NCBI RefSeq assembly: GCF_001704295.1
Contig: NZ_CP012334.1
Location: 1,004,084-1,068,083, forward strand
Direction of reading: 5' to 3'
Source: Bordetella sp. H567
Lineage (GTDB): Bacteria; Pseudomonadota; Gammaproteobacteria; Burkholderiales; Burkholderiaceae_B
DNA length: 64,000 bases
Part shown: positions 25,836 to 34,682 of the stretch, in pieces
Numbering within the stretch: position 1 is the stretch's first letter
Layout of the letters: each line of letters opens with the position of its first letter
Program-made: the position numbers and the translations under genes
Notes under the pieces: generated by a model
What the model was told of the DNA's origin: nothing
Databases searched by the model: none
The model's input: the letters and a program-made list of their open reading frames with translations, nothing else

Positions 25836-26765
25836 ATGAAAAAAACGCTGCTTTTTGCTGCTGTCGCGGCCGCCACCACGCTGACGTCCCTTTCCGCCCA
25901 GGCCGGGCGCCTGGACGATATCAAGTCCTCGGGCACCATCAAGCTGGGTTATCGCGACTCTTCGCTGCCGTTTTCCTATCTGGACGATAACCAGAAGCCC
26001 ATCGGTTATTCCATGGATATTTGCTACGGCATCGTCAAGGCCGTGGAAAAAAATGTCGGCAAACCGCTGAAAGTGAATCTGGTTGCCGTGACGTCGTCCA
26101 CGCGTATCCCGCTGGTGGCCAACGGCACCGTGGACCTGGAGTGCGGTTCCACCACGAATAACCTGGAGCGCCAGAAGCAGGTCAGTTTCGCGCCCACCAC
26201 CTTCGTGACGGCCAACCGCTTCGTCGCCAAGAAATCGTCCAACTTCAAGACGCTGGAAGACCTGAAGGGCAAGACGGTGATTTCGACCGCCGGCACCAGC
26301 AACATCAAGTGGCTTACGGAGGCCAACGGCGGCCAGGCCACCTATCTGGACGGCAAGAAGGTACCGGCCCTGGGCATGAACATCATCCCCGCCAAGGATC
26401 ACGCCGAAGCCTTCCTCACCGTGGAGAACGGCCGCGCCGCCGCCTTCTTCATGGACGACGTGCTGCTGGCCGGGCTGGTGGCCACCTCGCGCAATCCCAA
26501 GGATTGGATGATCAGCGACCAGGCCTATTCGGTCGAACCCTACGCCATGATCGAGCCCAAGGACGATCCCACCTTCAAGAAGGTCGTGGACGATGCGGTG
26601 GTCGCGATGATCAAGGATGGGACGGTGGAGAAGCTGTACAACAAGTGGTTCATGTCGGCGGTCCCGCCGAAGAACGTCAACCTGAACCTGCCGATGAGCC
26701 CGGCCCTGAAGAAGGTGCTGGCCAACCCGACCGATGCGGGCGATCCGGCGGCGTACAAGCAATAA
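25836..26765 (+). CDS. gltI: Glutamate/aspartate ABC transporter binding protein
   Basis: A periplasmic family-3 solute-binding protein of 309 residues. The signal peptide is MKKTLLFAAVAAATTLTSLSAQA, with cleavage probably after residue 23. The mature protein begins GRLDDIKSSGTIKLGYRDSSLPFSYL and has DNQKPIGYSMDICYGIV, GTVDLECGSTTNN and a YNKWF motif near the C-terminus, as in GltI/DEBP proteins. It heads the gltIJKL run; 105 bases separate it from gltJ and hold a stem-loop that may favour higher expression of the binding protein. An inverted repeat lies upstream. Confidence 0.9.
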   Translation: MKKTLLFAAVAAATTLTSLSAQAGRLDDIKSSGTIKLGYRDSSLPFSYLDDNQKPIGYSMDICYGIVKAVEKNVGKPLKVNLVAVTSSTRIPLVANGTVDLECGSTTNNLERQKQVSFAPTTFVTANRFVAKKSSNFKTLEDLKGKTVISTAGTSNIKWLTEANGGQATYLDGKKVPALGMNIIPAKDHAEAFLTVENGRAAAFFMDDVLLAGLVATSRNPKDWMISDQAYSVEPYAMIEPKDDPTFKKVVDDAVVAMIKDGTVEKLYNKWFMSAVPPKNVNLNLPMSPALKKVLANPTDAGDPAAYKQ

Positions 26766-26826
26766 TCAGCGCTCGTCTTTGATGAACGGCGAGGACGGCC
26801 TGGTGCCGTCCCCGTCGATTTCCCTG

Positions 26827-26848
26827 CGCCGGCGCATCATCGCCGGCG
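26827..26848 (+). other. Stem-loop between gltI and gltJ
   Basis: CGCCGGCG (26827-26834) and CGCCGGCG (26841-26848) pair around CATCAT, an eight-pair GC stem. Hairpins at this place in transporter operons often shield the 3' end of binding-protein mRNA and partly stop transcription into the permease genes; that role is inference here. Confidence 0.5.
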
Positions 26849-26870
26849 TGGTTTTTCCGCAGGATCACAC

Positions 26871-27629
26871 ATGCATTACAACTGGAACTGGCCCATCTTT
26901 TTCGAGATGGCGCCCGACGGCTCCGGTACCTATCTGGACGCGCTGTTGCGCGGCCTGGGCTGGACGGTCTCGACCGCGCTGCTGGCATGGATACTGGCCT
27001 TTTCCCTGGGTTCCGTGATCGGGGTGATGCGCACCACCGACAGCAAGACCGCGCAACGCATCGGCACCTGCTATGTGGAAATTTTCCGCAACGTGCCGCT
27101 GCTGGTGCAGATGTTCATCTGGTATTTCGTCATGCCGGAACTCGTCCCGGCATCGATCGGCGACACCATCAAGCAGATGGCCCCGCCCTGGGGCATGTTC
27201 TGGCCCGCCGTGCTTTGCCTGGCCTTCTTCACGTCGTCCCGCGTGGCCGAGCAGGTGCGCTCGGGCATCGGCTCGCTGCCGCGCGGCCAGCGCATGGCCG
27301 GCACCGCGATGGGCCTGCGGCCCGTGCAGGTCTACCGCTATGTCCTGCTGCCGATGGCCTATCGCATCATCCTGCCGCCGATGACCTCGGAATTCCTCAA
27401 CCTGATCAAGAATACGTCGATCGCCTTCACCATCGGCCTGCTGGAATTGACGGGCGCGGCGCGCTCCATGCAGGAATTCAGCTTCCAGGTGTTCGAGGCC
27501 TTTGCCGGCGCGACCCTGCTGTATTTCGCCCTGAACATCGTCGTGCAGTTCGGCGCCCGCGCGCTGGAACGCCGCGTCTCCGTGCCCGGCTTTGTCGGCT
27601 CGAAGTCCAGCGGCACCGGCGGCCACTAA
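26871..27629 (+). CDS. gltJ: Glutamate/aspartate ABC transporter permease 1
   Basis: Inner-membrane permease of the polar amino-acid (HisMQ) type, 252 residues. Hydrophobic segments include GWTVSTALLAWILAFSLGSVIGV and the pair around FWPAVLCLAFFTSSRV. The cytoplasmic EAA loop that contacts the ATPase is visible as GQRMAGTAMGLRPVQVYRYVLLPMAYR (about 140-166). GNWPIFFEM-type N-termini are usual for GltJ. It forms the heterodimeric channel with GltK, whose gene follows after about ten bases. AGGATC precedes the ATG. Confidence 0.9.
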   Translation: MHYNWNWPIFFEMAPDGSGTYLDALLRGLGWTVSTALLAWILAFSLGSVIGVMRTTDSKTAQRIGTCYVEIFRNVPLLVQMFIWYFVMPELVPASIGDTIKQMAPPWGMFWPAVLCLAFFTSSRVAEQVRSGIGSLPRGQRMAGTAMGLRPVQVYRYVLLPMAYRIILPPMTSEFLNLIKNTSIAFTIGLLELTGAARSMQEFSFQVFEAFAGATLLYFALNIVVQFGARALERRVSVPGFVGSKSSGTGGH

Positions 27630-27639
27630 GGGGAACGCG

Positions 27640-28332
27640 ATGAACAATGGATTCGATTTCGACGTCATCATACGTTCGCTGCCCTACCTGTTCCGCGACG
27701 GGATGGTGTTCACGCTGAAGCTGACCATCCTGTCGGCGGTCGGCGGCCTTATCCTGGGCACCATCCTCGCGATGATGCGGCTGTCCAACAACCGCCTCTT
27801 CAACTGGATCGGGACCATCTACGTGAACGGCCTGCGCGCCTTGCCTCTGCTGCTGGTGATCTTCTGGTTCTACTTCCTGGTGCCTTATATCGGCGCCTGG
27901 CTGGTGGGATCCGACAGGCCGCTGGCCGTGGGCGGGTTCACGTCTGCGCTCGTCACCTTCACCCTGTTCGAGGCGGCCTACTACTGCGAGATCATGCGCG
28001 CCGGCATCCAGTCCATCCCGCGCGGCCAGGTCGCGGCGGGACAGGCGCTGGGACTGCGCTACTTCCAGGTCATGGGAAGCATCATCCTGCCGCAGGCCTT
28101 CCGCAACATGATGCCCGTGCTGCTGACGCAGACCATCGTGCTGTTCCAGGACACCTCGCTGGTCTACGTGCTGTCCCTGACGGACTTCATGGGCGCGGCC
28201 TCCAAGATCGCGCAGCGCGACGGACGCCTGGTGGAAATGTATTTGTTCGCGGCGCTCGTGTACTTCATCATCTGCTTCACGCTTTCACGCCTGGTCAAGC
28301 GGATGCAGACACGCATGGCAATTGTGCGCTGA
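27640..28332 (+). CDS. gltK: Glutamate/aspartate ABC transporter permease 2
   Basis: 230-residue permease, partner of GltJ. The N-terminal FDVIIRSLPYLFRDGMVFTLKLTI and the EAA loop GQVAAGQALGLRYFQVMGSIILPQAFRN (about 128-155) mark the HisMQ family. QDTSLVYVLSLTDFMGAASKIAQRDGR is the usual late segment. The start at 27640 follows AAGGGGAA at the end of gltJ; an in-frame upstream start lies inside gltJ and is rejected. gltL begins 28 bases after the stop. Confidence 0.9.
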   Translation: MNNGFDFDVIIRSLPYLFRDGMVFTLKLTILSAVGGLILGTILAMMRLSNNRLFNWIGTIYVNGLRALPLLLVIFWFYFLVPYIGAWLVGSDRPLAVGGFTSALVTFTLFEAAYYCEIMRAGIQSIPRGQVAAGQALGLRYFQVMGSIILPQAFRNMMPVLLTQTIVLFQDTSLVYVLSLTDFMGAASKIAQRDGRLVEMYLFAALVYFIICFTLSRLVKRMQTRMAIVR

Positions 28333-28360
28333 TGCGCGCGGCCACTTCAGGGGTTTATGA

Positions 28361-29104
28361 ATGGCAATGATAGAAATCAAGAATGTCAGCAAATGGTATG
28401 GCGATTTCCAGGTGCTGACGGATTGCACGACCTCCGTCGCCAAAGGCGAGGTCGTGGTGGTGTGCGGGCCCTCCGGCTCCGGCAAGTCCACGCTGATCAA
28501 GACCGTCAACGGGCTGGAACCCTTCCAGAAGGGCGAGATCACCGTGGACGGAACCTCGGTCGGCTCGCCCAAGACAGACCTGCCCAAGCTGCGCTCGCGC
28601 GTGGGCATGGTGTTCCAGCATTTCGAGCTCTTCCCGCATCTGTCCGTGATTCAGAACCTCGCGCTGGCACAGGTCAAGGTGCTGGGCCGCAGCAAGGACG
28701 AAGCAATGGCACGCGGCCTGAAGCTGCTGGACCGCGTCGGGCTCAGCGCGCACAAGGACAAGTTCCCCGGTCAATTGTCCGGCGGCCAGCAGCAGCGCGT
28801 GGCGATCGCCCGCGCGCTATCGATGGACCCGATCGCCATGCTGTTCGACGAACCGACGTCGGCGCTGGATCCCGAAATGGTCAATGAAGTGCTGGACGTC
28901 ATGGTGGACCTGGCGCGCGAAGGCATGACCATGATGGTCGTCACCCATGAAATGGGCTTCGCTCGCAAGGTGGCCAACCGCGTCGTCTTCATGGACGTGG
29001 GCGGGCATATCGTCGAAGACTGCGACAAGGAACAATTCTTCGGCAACCTGGAAGCGCGCTCGCCCCGGGCGCAGCAGTTCCTGTCGAAGATCCTGTCGCA
29101 TTGA
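28361..29104 (+). CDS. gltL: Glutamate/aspartate ABC transporter ATPase
   Basis: 247-residue ABC ATPase that powers the GltJK channel. Walker A is GPSGSGKST (about 35-43), the Q-loop is MVFQHFELFPH, the signature is LSGGQQQR (about 134-141), Walker B is MLFDEPTSALD and the switch His is in VVTHEMGFA. All key residues are present. Last gene of the glt run; purU faces it, and a long GC palindrome lies 17 bases past its stop. Confidence 0.92.
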   Translation: MAMIEIKNVSKWYGDFQVLTDCTTSVAKGEVVVVCGPSGSGKSTLIKTVNGLEPFQKGEITVDGTSVGSPKTDLPKLRSRVGMVFQHFELFPHLSVIQNLALAQVKVLGRSKDEAMARGLKLLDRVGLSAHKDKFPGQLSGGQQQRVAIARALSMDPIAMLFDEPTSALDPEMVNEVLDVMVDLAREGMTMMVVTHEMGFARKVANRVVFMDVGGHIVEDCDKEQFFGNLEARSPRAQQFLSKILSH

Positions 29105-29120
29105 TTTTTCCCGCGATAAG

Positions 29121-29142
29121 CGGGCCGGGCGCGCCCGGCCCG
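29121..29142. terminator. Perfect 22-base GC palindrome between gltL and purU
   Basis: Arms CGGGCCGGGCG and CGCCCGGCCCG meet with no loop between the converging gltL and purU genes. As RNA, four or more central bases would stay unpaired. No T-run follows on either strand, so termination may need Rho, or this may be a mRNA 3' stabiliser for both transcripts. Confidence 0.45.
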
Positions 29143-29229
29143 CCGCCGGACGCCCGTCTGGCGAACCCCACCACCCTGGGCATGTGAAAGCAGATCATGT
29201 GGGGGCGTGTCTTTCCCACGCCCATGCCG

Positions 29230-30084
29230 TCAGCGGAACACCACCGTCCGGCTGCCGTTCAGCAGGATGCGGTGTTCCACATGGCTGCGCACCGCCCGCG
29301 CCAGCACCAGCGATTCCACGTCGCTGCCGACCTGGGTCAGGTCCTGCGCCGACATCGTGTGGTCCACGCGTTCGATGTCCTGTTCGATGATGGGCCCTTC
29401 GTCCAGGTCCGGCGTGACGTAGTGCGCCGTGGCGCCGATGATCTTCACCCCGCGCTGGTGCGCCTGGTGATACGGGCGGGCGCCCTTGAAGCTGGGCAGG
29501 AAGCTGTGGTGGATATTGATCGCGCGGCCCGCCAGGGCGCGGCACATGTCGCCGGACAGGATCTGCATGTAGCGCGCCAGCACCACCAGGTCGATGTGCA
29601 GGTCGTCCACCAGCTGCAGGACGCTGCGCTCCTGCGCGGCCTTGGTTTCGGGCGTCACGGGCAGGTGGTGGAAGGGAATATCGTAGGAGGCGGCCAGGCC
29701 GGCGTAGTCCGTGTGATTCGAAACGATCGCCGCGACGTCCGCGTGCAGGTGCCCGCTGCGGACGCGGAACAGCAGGTCGTTCAGGCAGTGCCCCTGTTTG
29801 CTCACCATGATCAGCAGGCGGGCCTTGCGCCGCGCATCGTGGATCTGCCAGTCCATCGCGTGATCGGCCGCCAGCACGGCGAAGCGCGCGCGCAGCGCGT
29901 CGGGCGCCACGCTGGGCGGCAGGTCGAAGTGCACGCGCAGGAAGAAGCGGCCGGTCTCGTCGTCGCCGAACTGCTGCGAATCCAGGATGTTGCATCCCAG
30001 TTCGAAGAGCAGGCCGCTGACGCGATAGACGATGCCCGTGCGGTCGGGGCAGGATAGCGTCAGGATATAGTCGTTGTGCTGCAT
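29230..30084 (-). CDS. purU: Formyltetrahydrofolate deformylase
   Basis: PurU hydrolyses 10-formyl-THF to THF and formate, balancing one-carbon units and supplying formate. The 284-residue protein has an N-terminal ACT domain (ILTLSCPDRTGIVYRVSGLLFE, about 7-28) that senses glycine/methionine in characterised enzymes. A C-terminal formyl-transferase fold contains INIHHSFLPSFKGARPYHQAHQRGVK and GATAHYVTPDLDEGPIIEQD, carrying the conserved Asn-His-Asp hydrolytic site. It is the last gene of a minus-strand run of unrelated metabolic genes. Confidence 0.95.
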   Translation of the reverse strand: MQHNDYILTLSCPDRTGIVYRVSGLLFELGCNILDSQQFGDDETGRFFLRVHFDLPPSVAPDALRARFAVLAADHAMDWQIHDARRKARLLIMVSKQGHCLNDLLFRVRSGHLHADVAAIVSNHTDYAGLAASYDIPFHHLPVTPETKAAQERSVLQLVDDLHIDLVVLARYMQILSGDMCRALAGRAINIHHSFLPSFKGARPYHQAHQRGVKIIGATAHYVTPDLDEGPIIEQDIERVDHTMSAQDLTQVGSDVESLVLARAVRSHVEHRILLNGSRTVVFR

Positions 30085-30135
30085 GATCGGTGCTTGCCCC
30101 GGGGGGCCTTCCTGGTTTTGGTGAAAGTCGAGGCG

Positions 30136-31245
30136 TCAGTCCTGGAGCGCGGCCACCGTGCGTTCCGCGATCGCCAGGCTGGAGGTCAGGCCCGGCGACT
30201 CGATGCCGAACAGGTTCACCAGCCCGCGTACGCCATGCCGGGCAGGTCCCGCGATGACGAAGTCGGCCGCGGGCTCGTGCGGGCCGGAGATCTTCGGCCG
30301 GATGCCGGTATAGCCGGGTTGCAGGGCGCCGTCGGGCAGCGCCGGCCAATAGCTGCGCACGGCCTCGTAGAACACGTCCGCGCGGCGCGGGTCCAGCGTG
30401 TAGTCTTCCTGGTCTATCCATTCCGTATCGGGACCGAACTTCGCCTGTCCGCCCATATCCAGCGTCAGGTGCACGCCCAGCCCGGCATGCTGCGGCACCG
30501 GGTAGATCAGCCGGGAGAACGGTGCGCGGCCCGCCAGCGTGAAGTAGCTGCCCTTGCACAGGTATTCGGGCGGGATGCTGGCGGCCGGCACGCCCTCGAT
30601 CCGGCGGGCCAGGCCGGGCGCGTGCAAGCCGGCGGCATTGACCAGGGTGGCGCAGGACAGCGTCATGGCATCCTGGCCGCCGAAGCGCAGGTCGAAGCCG
30701 CCCTGGGCGCGCACGCTGCCGGACAGCAGCGGCGTATGGAATACGCACTGGGCCCCGGCGTTTTCCGCGTCGCCCTGCAGGGCCAGCATCAGCGCGTGGC
30801 TGTCGACGATCCCGGTGGACGGCGACAGCAAGGCGGCCGTGCATTGCAGCGCCGGCTCCATCCCCATCGCTTGCGCGCCGGACAGGCGCTGCAGGTCGTC
30901 CACGCCGTTGGCGCGGGCGCGCCGCGCGATGTCGTCCAGCATGGCGCTTTGCGTGGCATCCGTGGCGACGATCAGCTTGCCCAGGCGGCGGTGCGGGATG
31001 CCATGTTCGGCGCAATAGGCGTACAGCATCCGTTTGCCGCGCACGCATAATTCAGCCTTCAGGCTGCCGGCCGGATAGTAGATGCCGGCGTGGATGACTT
31101 CCGAATTGCGCGAACTGGTGCCGGTGCCGATGCCTTCGGCGGCTTCGGCGACCAGGACTTCGCGCCCGGACAGGGCCAGGGCGCGCGCGATGGCCAGTCC
31201 GACCACGCCCGCGCCGACGACGACGCAATCGATATCCGTGCTCAT
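30136..31245 (-). CDS. FAD-dependent oxidoreductase, L-2-hydroxyglutarate oxidase-like
   Basis: A 369-residue DAO-family flavoprotein. The dinucleotide-binding motif is [21 protein letters not shown] (about 7-27, read in parts). [21 protein letters not shown] is a hallmark of the LhgO/L2HGDH branch, and the tail has [18 protein letters not shown] and [18 protein letters not shown]. Such enzymes oxidise L-2-hydroxy acids with electrons to quinone or oxygen. Close relatives in this order often act on L-2-hydroxyglutarate, but the substrate is not proven by sequence. It follows the flavin-reductase gene by six bases. Confidence 0.88.
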   Translation of the reverse strand: MSTDIDCVVVGAGVVGLAIARALALSGREVLVAEAAEGIGTGTSSRNSEVIHAGIYYPAGSLKAELCVRGKRMLYAYCAEHGIPHRRLGKLIVATDATQSAMLDDIARRARANGVDDLQRLSGAQAMGMEPALQCTAALLSPSTGIVDSHALMLALQGDAENAGAQCVFHTPLLSGSVRAQGGFDLRFGGQDAMTLSCATLVNAAGLHAPGLARRIEGVPAASIPPEYLCKGSYFTLAGRAPFSRLIYPVPQHAGLGVHLTLDMGGQAKFGPDTEWIDQEDYTLDPRRADVFYEAVRSYWPALPDGALQPGYTGIRPKISGPHEPAADFVIAGPARHGVRGLVNLFGIESPGLTSSLAIAERTVAALQD

Positions 31246-31251
31246 GCCCGC

Positions 31252-31770
31252 TTATTCCCGTTCCGCGGCGGCGGGATCGGGTGTCAGATCGAAGCCGCCG
31301 GCGTGATAGACCAGCGGCAGGGCGCCGCTGTGGCCGCAGTGCTCCACCTGTCCCACCATGATGATGTGATCGCCTTCTTGGTAGCGGCTGCGGTTGTAGC
31401 ACTCGAACCAGGCGGCGCAGTGGTCACCCAGCATGCGCGTTCCGCCCGGCGCGCAGGCCTCGCGCATGCCGGCATAGCGTTCCAGTACGCTGCCGCGCGC
31501 GAAGCGTTCGGCAAGATGCAGCTGGTCGGCGCCCAGCACGTTGACGACGTAGCGTTCGCAGCGCATGAAGGCATCGCGCGAGCGCGAGTTCGCCGACAGG
31601 CTCCACAGGACCAGCGGCGGCTCCAGCGAGACGGAATTGAACGAACTGACGGTCAGCCCCAGCGGCTTGCCGTCGGGCCCGGTGGCGGTGACGACGGTGA
31701 CGCCGGTCGCGAAGCGGCCCAGCGCGGTGCGGAAGTAGGCGTCGTCGAAATCGGGTGCGGTGGCGGACAT
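31252..31770 (-). CDS. Flavin reductase-like FMN-binding protein
   Basis: A 172-residue split-barrel protein of the flavin reductase domain family. FRTALGRFATGVTVVTATGPDGKPLGLTVSSFNSVSLEPPLVL near the N-terminus (read in parts) and the FMN/NADH segment GDHIIMVGQVEHC are typical. Members supply reduced FMN to two-component monooxygenases or reduce flavins generally. No monooxygenase lies beside it. The ATG at 31770 fits the family; the frame extends upstream into pdxH and that extension is rejected. It lies between pdxH and the FAD oxidoreductase, all on the minus strand. Confidence 0.88.
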   Translation of the reverse strand: MSATAPDFDDAYFRTALGRFATGVTVVTATGPDGKPLGLTVSSFNSVSLEPPLVLWSLSANSRSRDAFMRCERYVVNVLGADQLHLAERFARGSVLERYAGMREACAPGGTRMLGDHCAAWFECYNRSRYQEGDHIIMVGQVEHCGHSGALPLVYHAGGFDLTPDPAAAERE

Positions 31771-31792
31771 GCGCGATGCGTCGTGGGGGCCA

Positions 31793-32434
31793 TCAGGGCG
31801 ACAGCCGGACGATGCGCCAGGACTGGCCGTCGCCGCTGCCGTCGGGTTCGTACACCAGCCGGTCGTGCAGCCGCGAGGGCCGGCCCTGCCAGAACTCGAA
31901 GCGATCCGGCACCAGCCGGTAGCCGCCCCAGTGGGAAGGGCGGGGCGGCTTGTCCCCATAGCGTTGCTCGCAGTCGCGCAGGGAGGCTTCCAGCGCCTCG
32001 CGGCTGACCGGCTGGCTTTGCCGGGATGCCAGGGCACCCAGCCGCGAGCCGAGCGGGCGGCTATGGAAATAGGCGTCCGATTCTTCCTCGGACGTTTTTT
32101 CGATGGTGCCTTCGATGCGGATCTGCCGTTCCAGCGGCTGCCAGAAGAACAGCAGGCAGGCATGCGGGTTGGCCGCCAGGTCCAGTGCCTTGCGCGATTC
32201 GTAGTTGGTATAGAAGACGAAGCCGCGCGTATCCGCGCCCTTGACCAGGACGATGCGCGCCGATGGCCGGCCGCGCTCGTCCACGGTGGCCAGCGTCATG
32301 GCATTGGGTTCCGGCACCTGGGAAGCCAGGGCTTCGTCGAACCAGGCAGTGAATTGGTCGAAGGGCGAGGCGGCGGCGTCGCTTTCGAGCAGGACTTTCT
32401 TTTCGTAGCTTTGGCGCAGATCGGCAAGGGACAT
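31793..32434 (-). CDS. pdxH: Pyridoxine/pyridoxamine 5'-phosphate oxidase
   Basis: PdxH oxidises PNP or PMP to pyridoxal phosphate using FMN and oxygen. The 213-residue product shows the N-terminal [16 protein letters not shown], the FMN segments [24 protein letters not shown] and [24 protein letters not shown]. The C-terminal signature [18 protein letters not shown] ends in WRIVRLSP. All are at usual spacing, so the enzyme should be active. The flavin-reductase gene follows 22 bases after the stop. Confidence 0.96.
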   Translation of the reverse strand: MSLADLRQSYEKKVLLESDAAASPFDQFTAWFDEALASQVPEPNAMTLATVDERGRPSARIVLVKGADTRGFVFYTNYESRKALDLAANPHACLLFFWQPLERQIRIEGTIEKTSEEESDAYFHSRPLGSRLGALASRQSQPVSREALEASLRDCEQRYGDKPPRPSHWGGYRLVPDRFEFWQGRPSRLHDRLVYEPDGSGDGQSWRIVRLSP

Positions 32435-32571
32435 GGCGGGGCTCGGGGAGGCGGCCGCTCATCGCGCGCTTGCAGGGGGCAAGCAGGGACGGGCGGCCTG
32501 GCCTGGGACAAGGGTGCAGTTTACCGCCCTTGCCGCGCCGCCGGCCGGGATCCCGCGGGGGCGGCAGGGCA

Positions 32572-33264
32572 TCAGCCCTCCGGCAGCGTATGGCGCTGCG
32601 CGGCCAGCAGGCGCGCCACGCGGGCCAGCCGCCGGTCGTGGATGCCCGCCTGGTTCAGGGCCTGCGCCGTTTGCATCACGTAGTCGATGCACGGTCCATA
32701 GCGGCCGCTGGCGCGGCGCACGATGGCCAGGATTTCTTCTTCGGGCAGGGCAGGGATATACGCGGGACCGGTGCGGTCCATGACGAACACCAGGGCTTGT
32801 ACCGCGCCTTCGTCCGTCGAGCAGGACAGCCAGCGCGGCAGATAGGCCCCGGTGGACATCTCCCGCGCCCACAGCTGCGGAAAGCATTTCGGCACCAGGC
32901 CGCCATGCAGGCGGTAGACCACGCCGCGGCAGGACCCGCCGCGGTCCAGGCCGAACACCAAGCCGGGACATTCCGGCGTGCCGCGGTTGACACGCGACCA
33001 CAGGCACAAGGCACGATGGTAGCCGTGCAGGGTGGCCAGCCGCCGTTCCACGTACTCGAATTCCGGTCTCCAGATCAGCGAGCCATAGCCATAGATCCAT
33101 ACGTCCTGGTCTTGGCGCCAGTGCTTCAACGCGTTTTCCATGGAGGCATGCCGTTCCTCCTGCGTCCACAGGCGAAACGGCACGGCGGCGCCCGGGACGC
33201 CGCCGGCGTCGTCTTGGGTACGGGGGACCAGGGAGGTGAGGAAGTTCGGGTCAGCCATTTCCAT
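32572..33264 (-). CDS. Glutathione-specific gamma-glutamylcyclotransferase, ChaC-like
   Basis: ChaC-type enzymes cleave glutathione to 5-oxoproline and Cys-Gly. The 230-residue product has the substrate loop WIYGYGSLIWRPEF (about 56-69), followed by RRLATLHGYHRALCLWS and the strand GLVFGLDRGGSCRGVVYRL. The late PCIDYVMQTAQALNQAGIHD is shared with ChaC proteins. The start (33264, or 33258 two codons later) lies inside the end of the MFS gene, giving an overlap of up to 14 bases and suggesting coupled translation. Confidence 0.88.
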   Translation of the reverse strand: MEMADPNFLTSLVPRTQDDAGGVPGAAVPFRLWTQEERHASMENALKHWRQDQDVWIYGYGSLIWRPEFEYVERRLATLHGYHRALCLWSRVNRGTPECPGLVFGLDRGGSCRGVVYRLHGGLVPKCFPQLWAREMSTGAYLPRWLSCSTDEGAVQALVFVMDRTGPAYIPALPEEEILAIVRRASGRYGPCIDYVMQTAQALNQAGIHDRRLARVARLLAAQRHTLPEG

Positions 33265-34459
33265 CGGACCCGGCAGGCGGCGCGCGGTTCAGCCAGCCTG
33301 CCGCGGCGAGGGTCAAGGCGTAGGCCCAGAACAGGGGGGCGATGCCGATGACCGCGCCCAGCGCGCCGAAGGTCAGCGGCAGGGAGACCTGCGAGCCGTT
33401 GATCAGCGCCATGCGCAGCCCCACCGATTCCGCGGCCCGTCCGGGCGGGGAGTGCTGGTGCAGCAAGGCCAGGATGCTGGGCTGGCTGGAGCCCAGGGCC
33501 AGCCCGAGGGCAAAAGACAGCCCGATCAGGATGCCAACGTCGGTGAAAAACGGGTAAATCATGAAGTCCGCCGCGGCGGTGCCCATGGCGACGCGGATCA
33601 GCGTCCATGAGCGCACGCGCCGCTGGATCAGCGGCAATGCCAGGCGGATGACGAAAGTTGCCGCCGAGAAGGACGCGAGTACGATGCCGATGGTGGTGGC
33701 GGACAGGCCGATGGCGACGCCGAACAGCGGCACGATGAAAAGATGGCTGTCCCAGGCGCCCGACAGGATGGTGTTAACTAGCAGGATGCGGCGCAGCGGC
33801 GGCACCGCGAATAGCTCCATCACGCGGCGATCCGCTGCCGCGACCTGCACATCGGGGCGCGGCTGTTTGCGCGGCAGATGCCGCCGCAGTCGGTAGAGTC
33901 CCGTCGCAGCGCCCAATGGGCCCGCCGCCAGTAGCGCGAAGGCGGCGCCGCTGCCCATGTGATCGATGGCGAAGCCCCCCACCAGCGGACCGCAGAACCC
34001 CGACGCGGCCAGCGCGAGCGACATCCAGGAAAAGTTGCGCAGCCTGTCCTTGGCGTGGACCTCGCCCAGCACGTTTTGCGCGGCGACCTGGTGCAGCATG
34101 AAGCCGATCCCGATGCAACATGACGCGAACAGCAGGGAAATGCGGGTGGAGGCCATCGCAGGGGCCAGGGTGCCGACCGCCAGCAGCCCGGTGCCAATGA
34201 ACATGGGCTGGCGTATACCGACTCTGTCCACCCATCTTCCGGCTTTTACCGAGAAAATCATCGGAAGCACCGCGAAAACCGCAATCAGCGCGCCCACGGT
34301 GAGGGTGGACAGGCCGATATGCAGGGCGCTGAGAGAAACGGTTACACGTCCCCCCGTCAACGCCACATGGTTGAGCATATTGATCAGGCACAAGGACACC
34401 GCTCCGGAGGCGGAGACGGCTATCGGCGCGATCGAGGGGGATGATTCTGGCTGGGACAC
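33251..34459 (-). CDS. MFS transporter
   Basis: A 402-residue major-facilitator protein with about twelve hydrophobic helices. MFS marks are RWVDRVGIRQPMFIGTG (the 2-3 loop, about 73-89), an FSWMSLALAASGFCGPLVGG segment in helix 5 and SFALGLALGSSQPSILALLHQHSPPGRAAE in the second half. The frame opens with a GTG at 34459; a first ATG occurs at residue 28 (MLNH), inside the first helix, so the GTG is preferred. The substrate is unknown. It overlaps the ChaC-like gene and diverges from the sensor kinase gene. Confidence 0.85.
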   Translation of the reverse strand: MSQPESSPSIAPIAVSASGAVSLCLINMLNHVALTGGRVTVSLSALHIGLSTLTVGALIAVFAVLPMIFSVKAGRWVDRVGIRQPMFIGTGLLAVGTLAPAMASTRISLLFASCCIGIGFMLHQVAAQNVLGEVHAKDRLRNFSWMSLALAASGFCGPLVGGFAIDHMGSGAAFALLAAGPLGAATGLYRLRRHLPRKQPRPDVQVAAADRRVMELFAVPPLRRILLVNTILSGAWDSHLFIVPLFGVAIGLSATTIGIVLASFSAATFVIRLALPLIQRRVRSWTLIRVAMGTAAADFMIYPFFTDVGILIGLSFALGLALGSSQPSILALLHQHSPPGRAAESVGLRMALINGSQVSLPLTFGALGAVIGIAPLFWAYALTLAAAGWLNRAPPAGSDGNG

Positions 34460-34530
34460 GGTGAATGTGTCCTATTCTGTCCCTATCTCCCCCCTATGTC
34501 GAGTCGACTGAAGTATGAGGGCGTCGCAGT

Positions 34531-34642
34531 AACATTTAAGCAACATTGTGCAAGCCGGGGCGGCACACCGGTGTGGCAAGGCGTAAACATTGTGGAACAG
34601 TGGCGGAACCCGGGCCGGCCGCTTGCCGCTGTGGTTAACATT
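34531..34642 (+). promoter_or_regulatory. AACATT direct repeats upstream of the two-component genes
   Basis: AACATT occurs at 34531-34536, 34542-34547, 34586-34591 and 34637-34642. The first two are 11 bases apart and the third is 44 bases (four turns) beyond the second, the phased tandem layout used by OmpR-family regulators. A 12-base palindrome (CACACCGGTGTG, 34564-34575) lies between them. The encoded response regulator is the natural candidate for binding, which would mean autoregulation; this is inference. Confidence 0.45.
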
Positions 34643-34666
34643 CGCCGGATTTCCCTATGGACCAGG

Positions 34667-34682
34667 GGGCGGGCGCCCGCCC
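34667..34682 (+). promoter_or_regulatory. 16-base GC palindrome touching the kinase start codon
   Basis: GGGCGGGC and GCCCGCCC form a perfect palindrome that ends one base before ATG 34683. As mRNA structure it would hide the ribosome site for that ATG and favour the second ATG at 34704, or dampen kinase translation relative to the downstream regulator. Confidence 0.4.
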
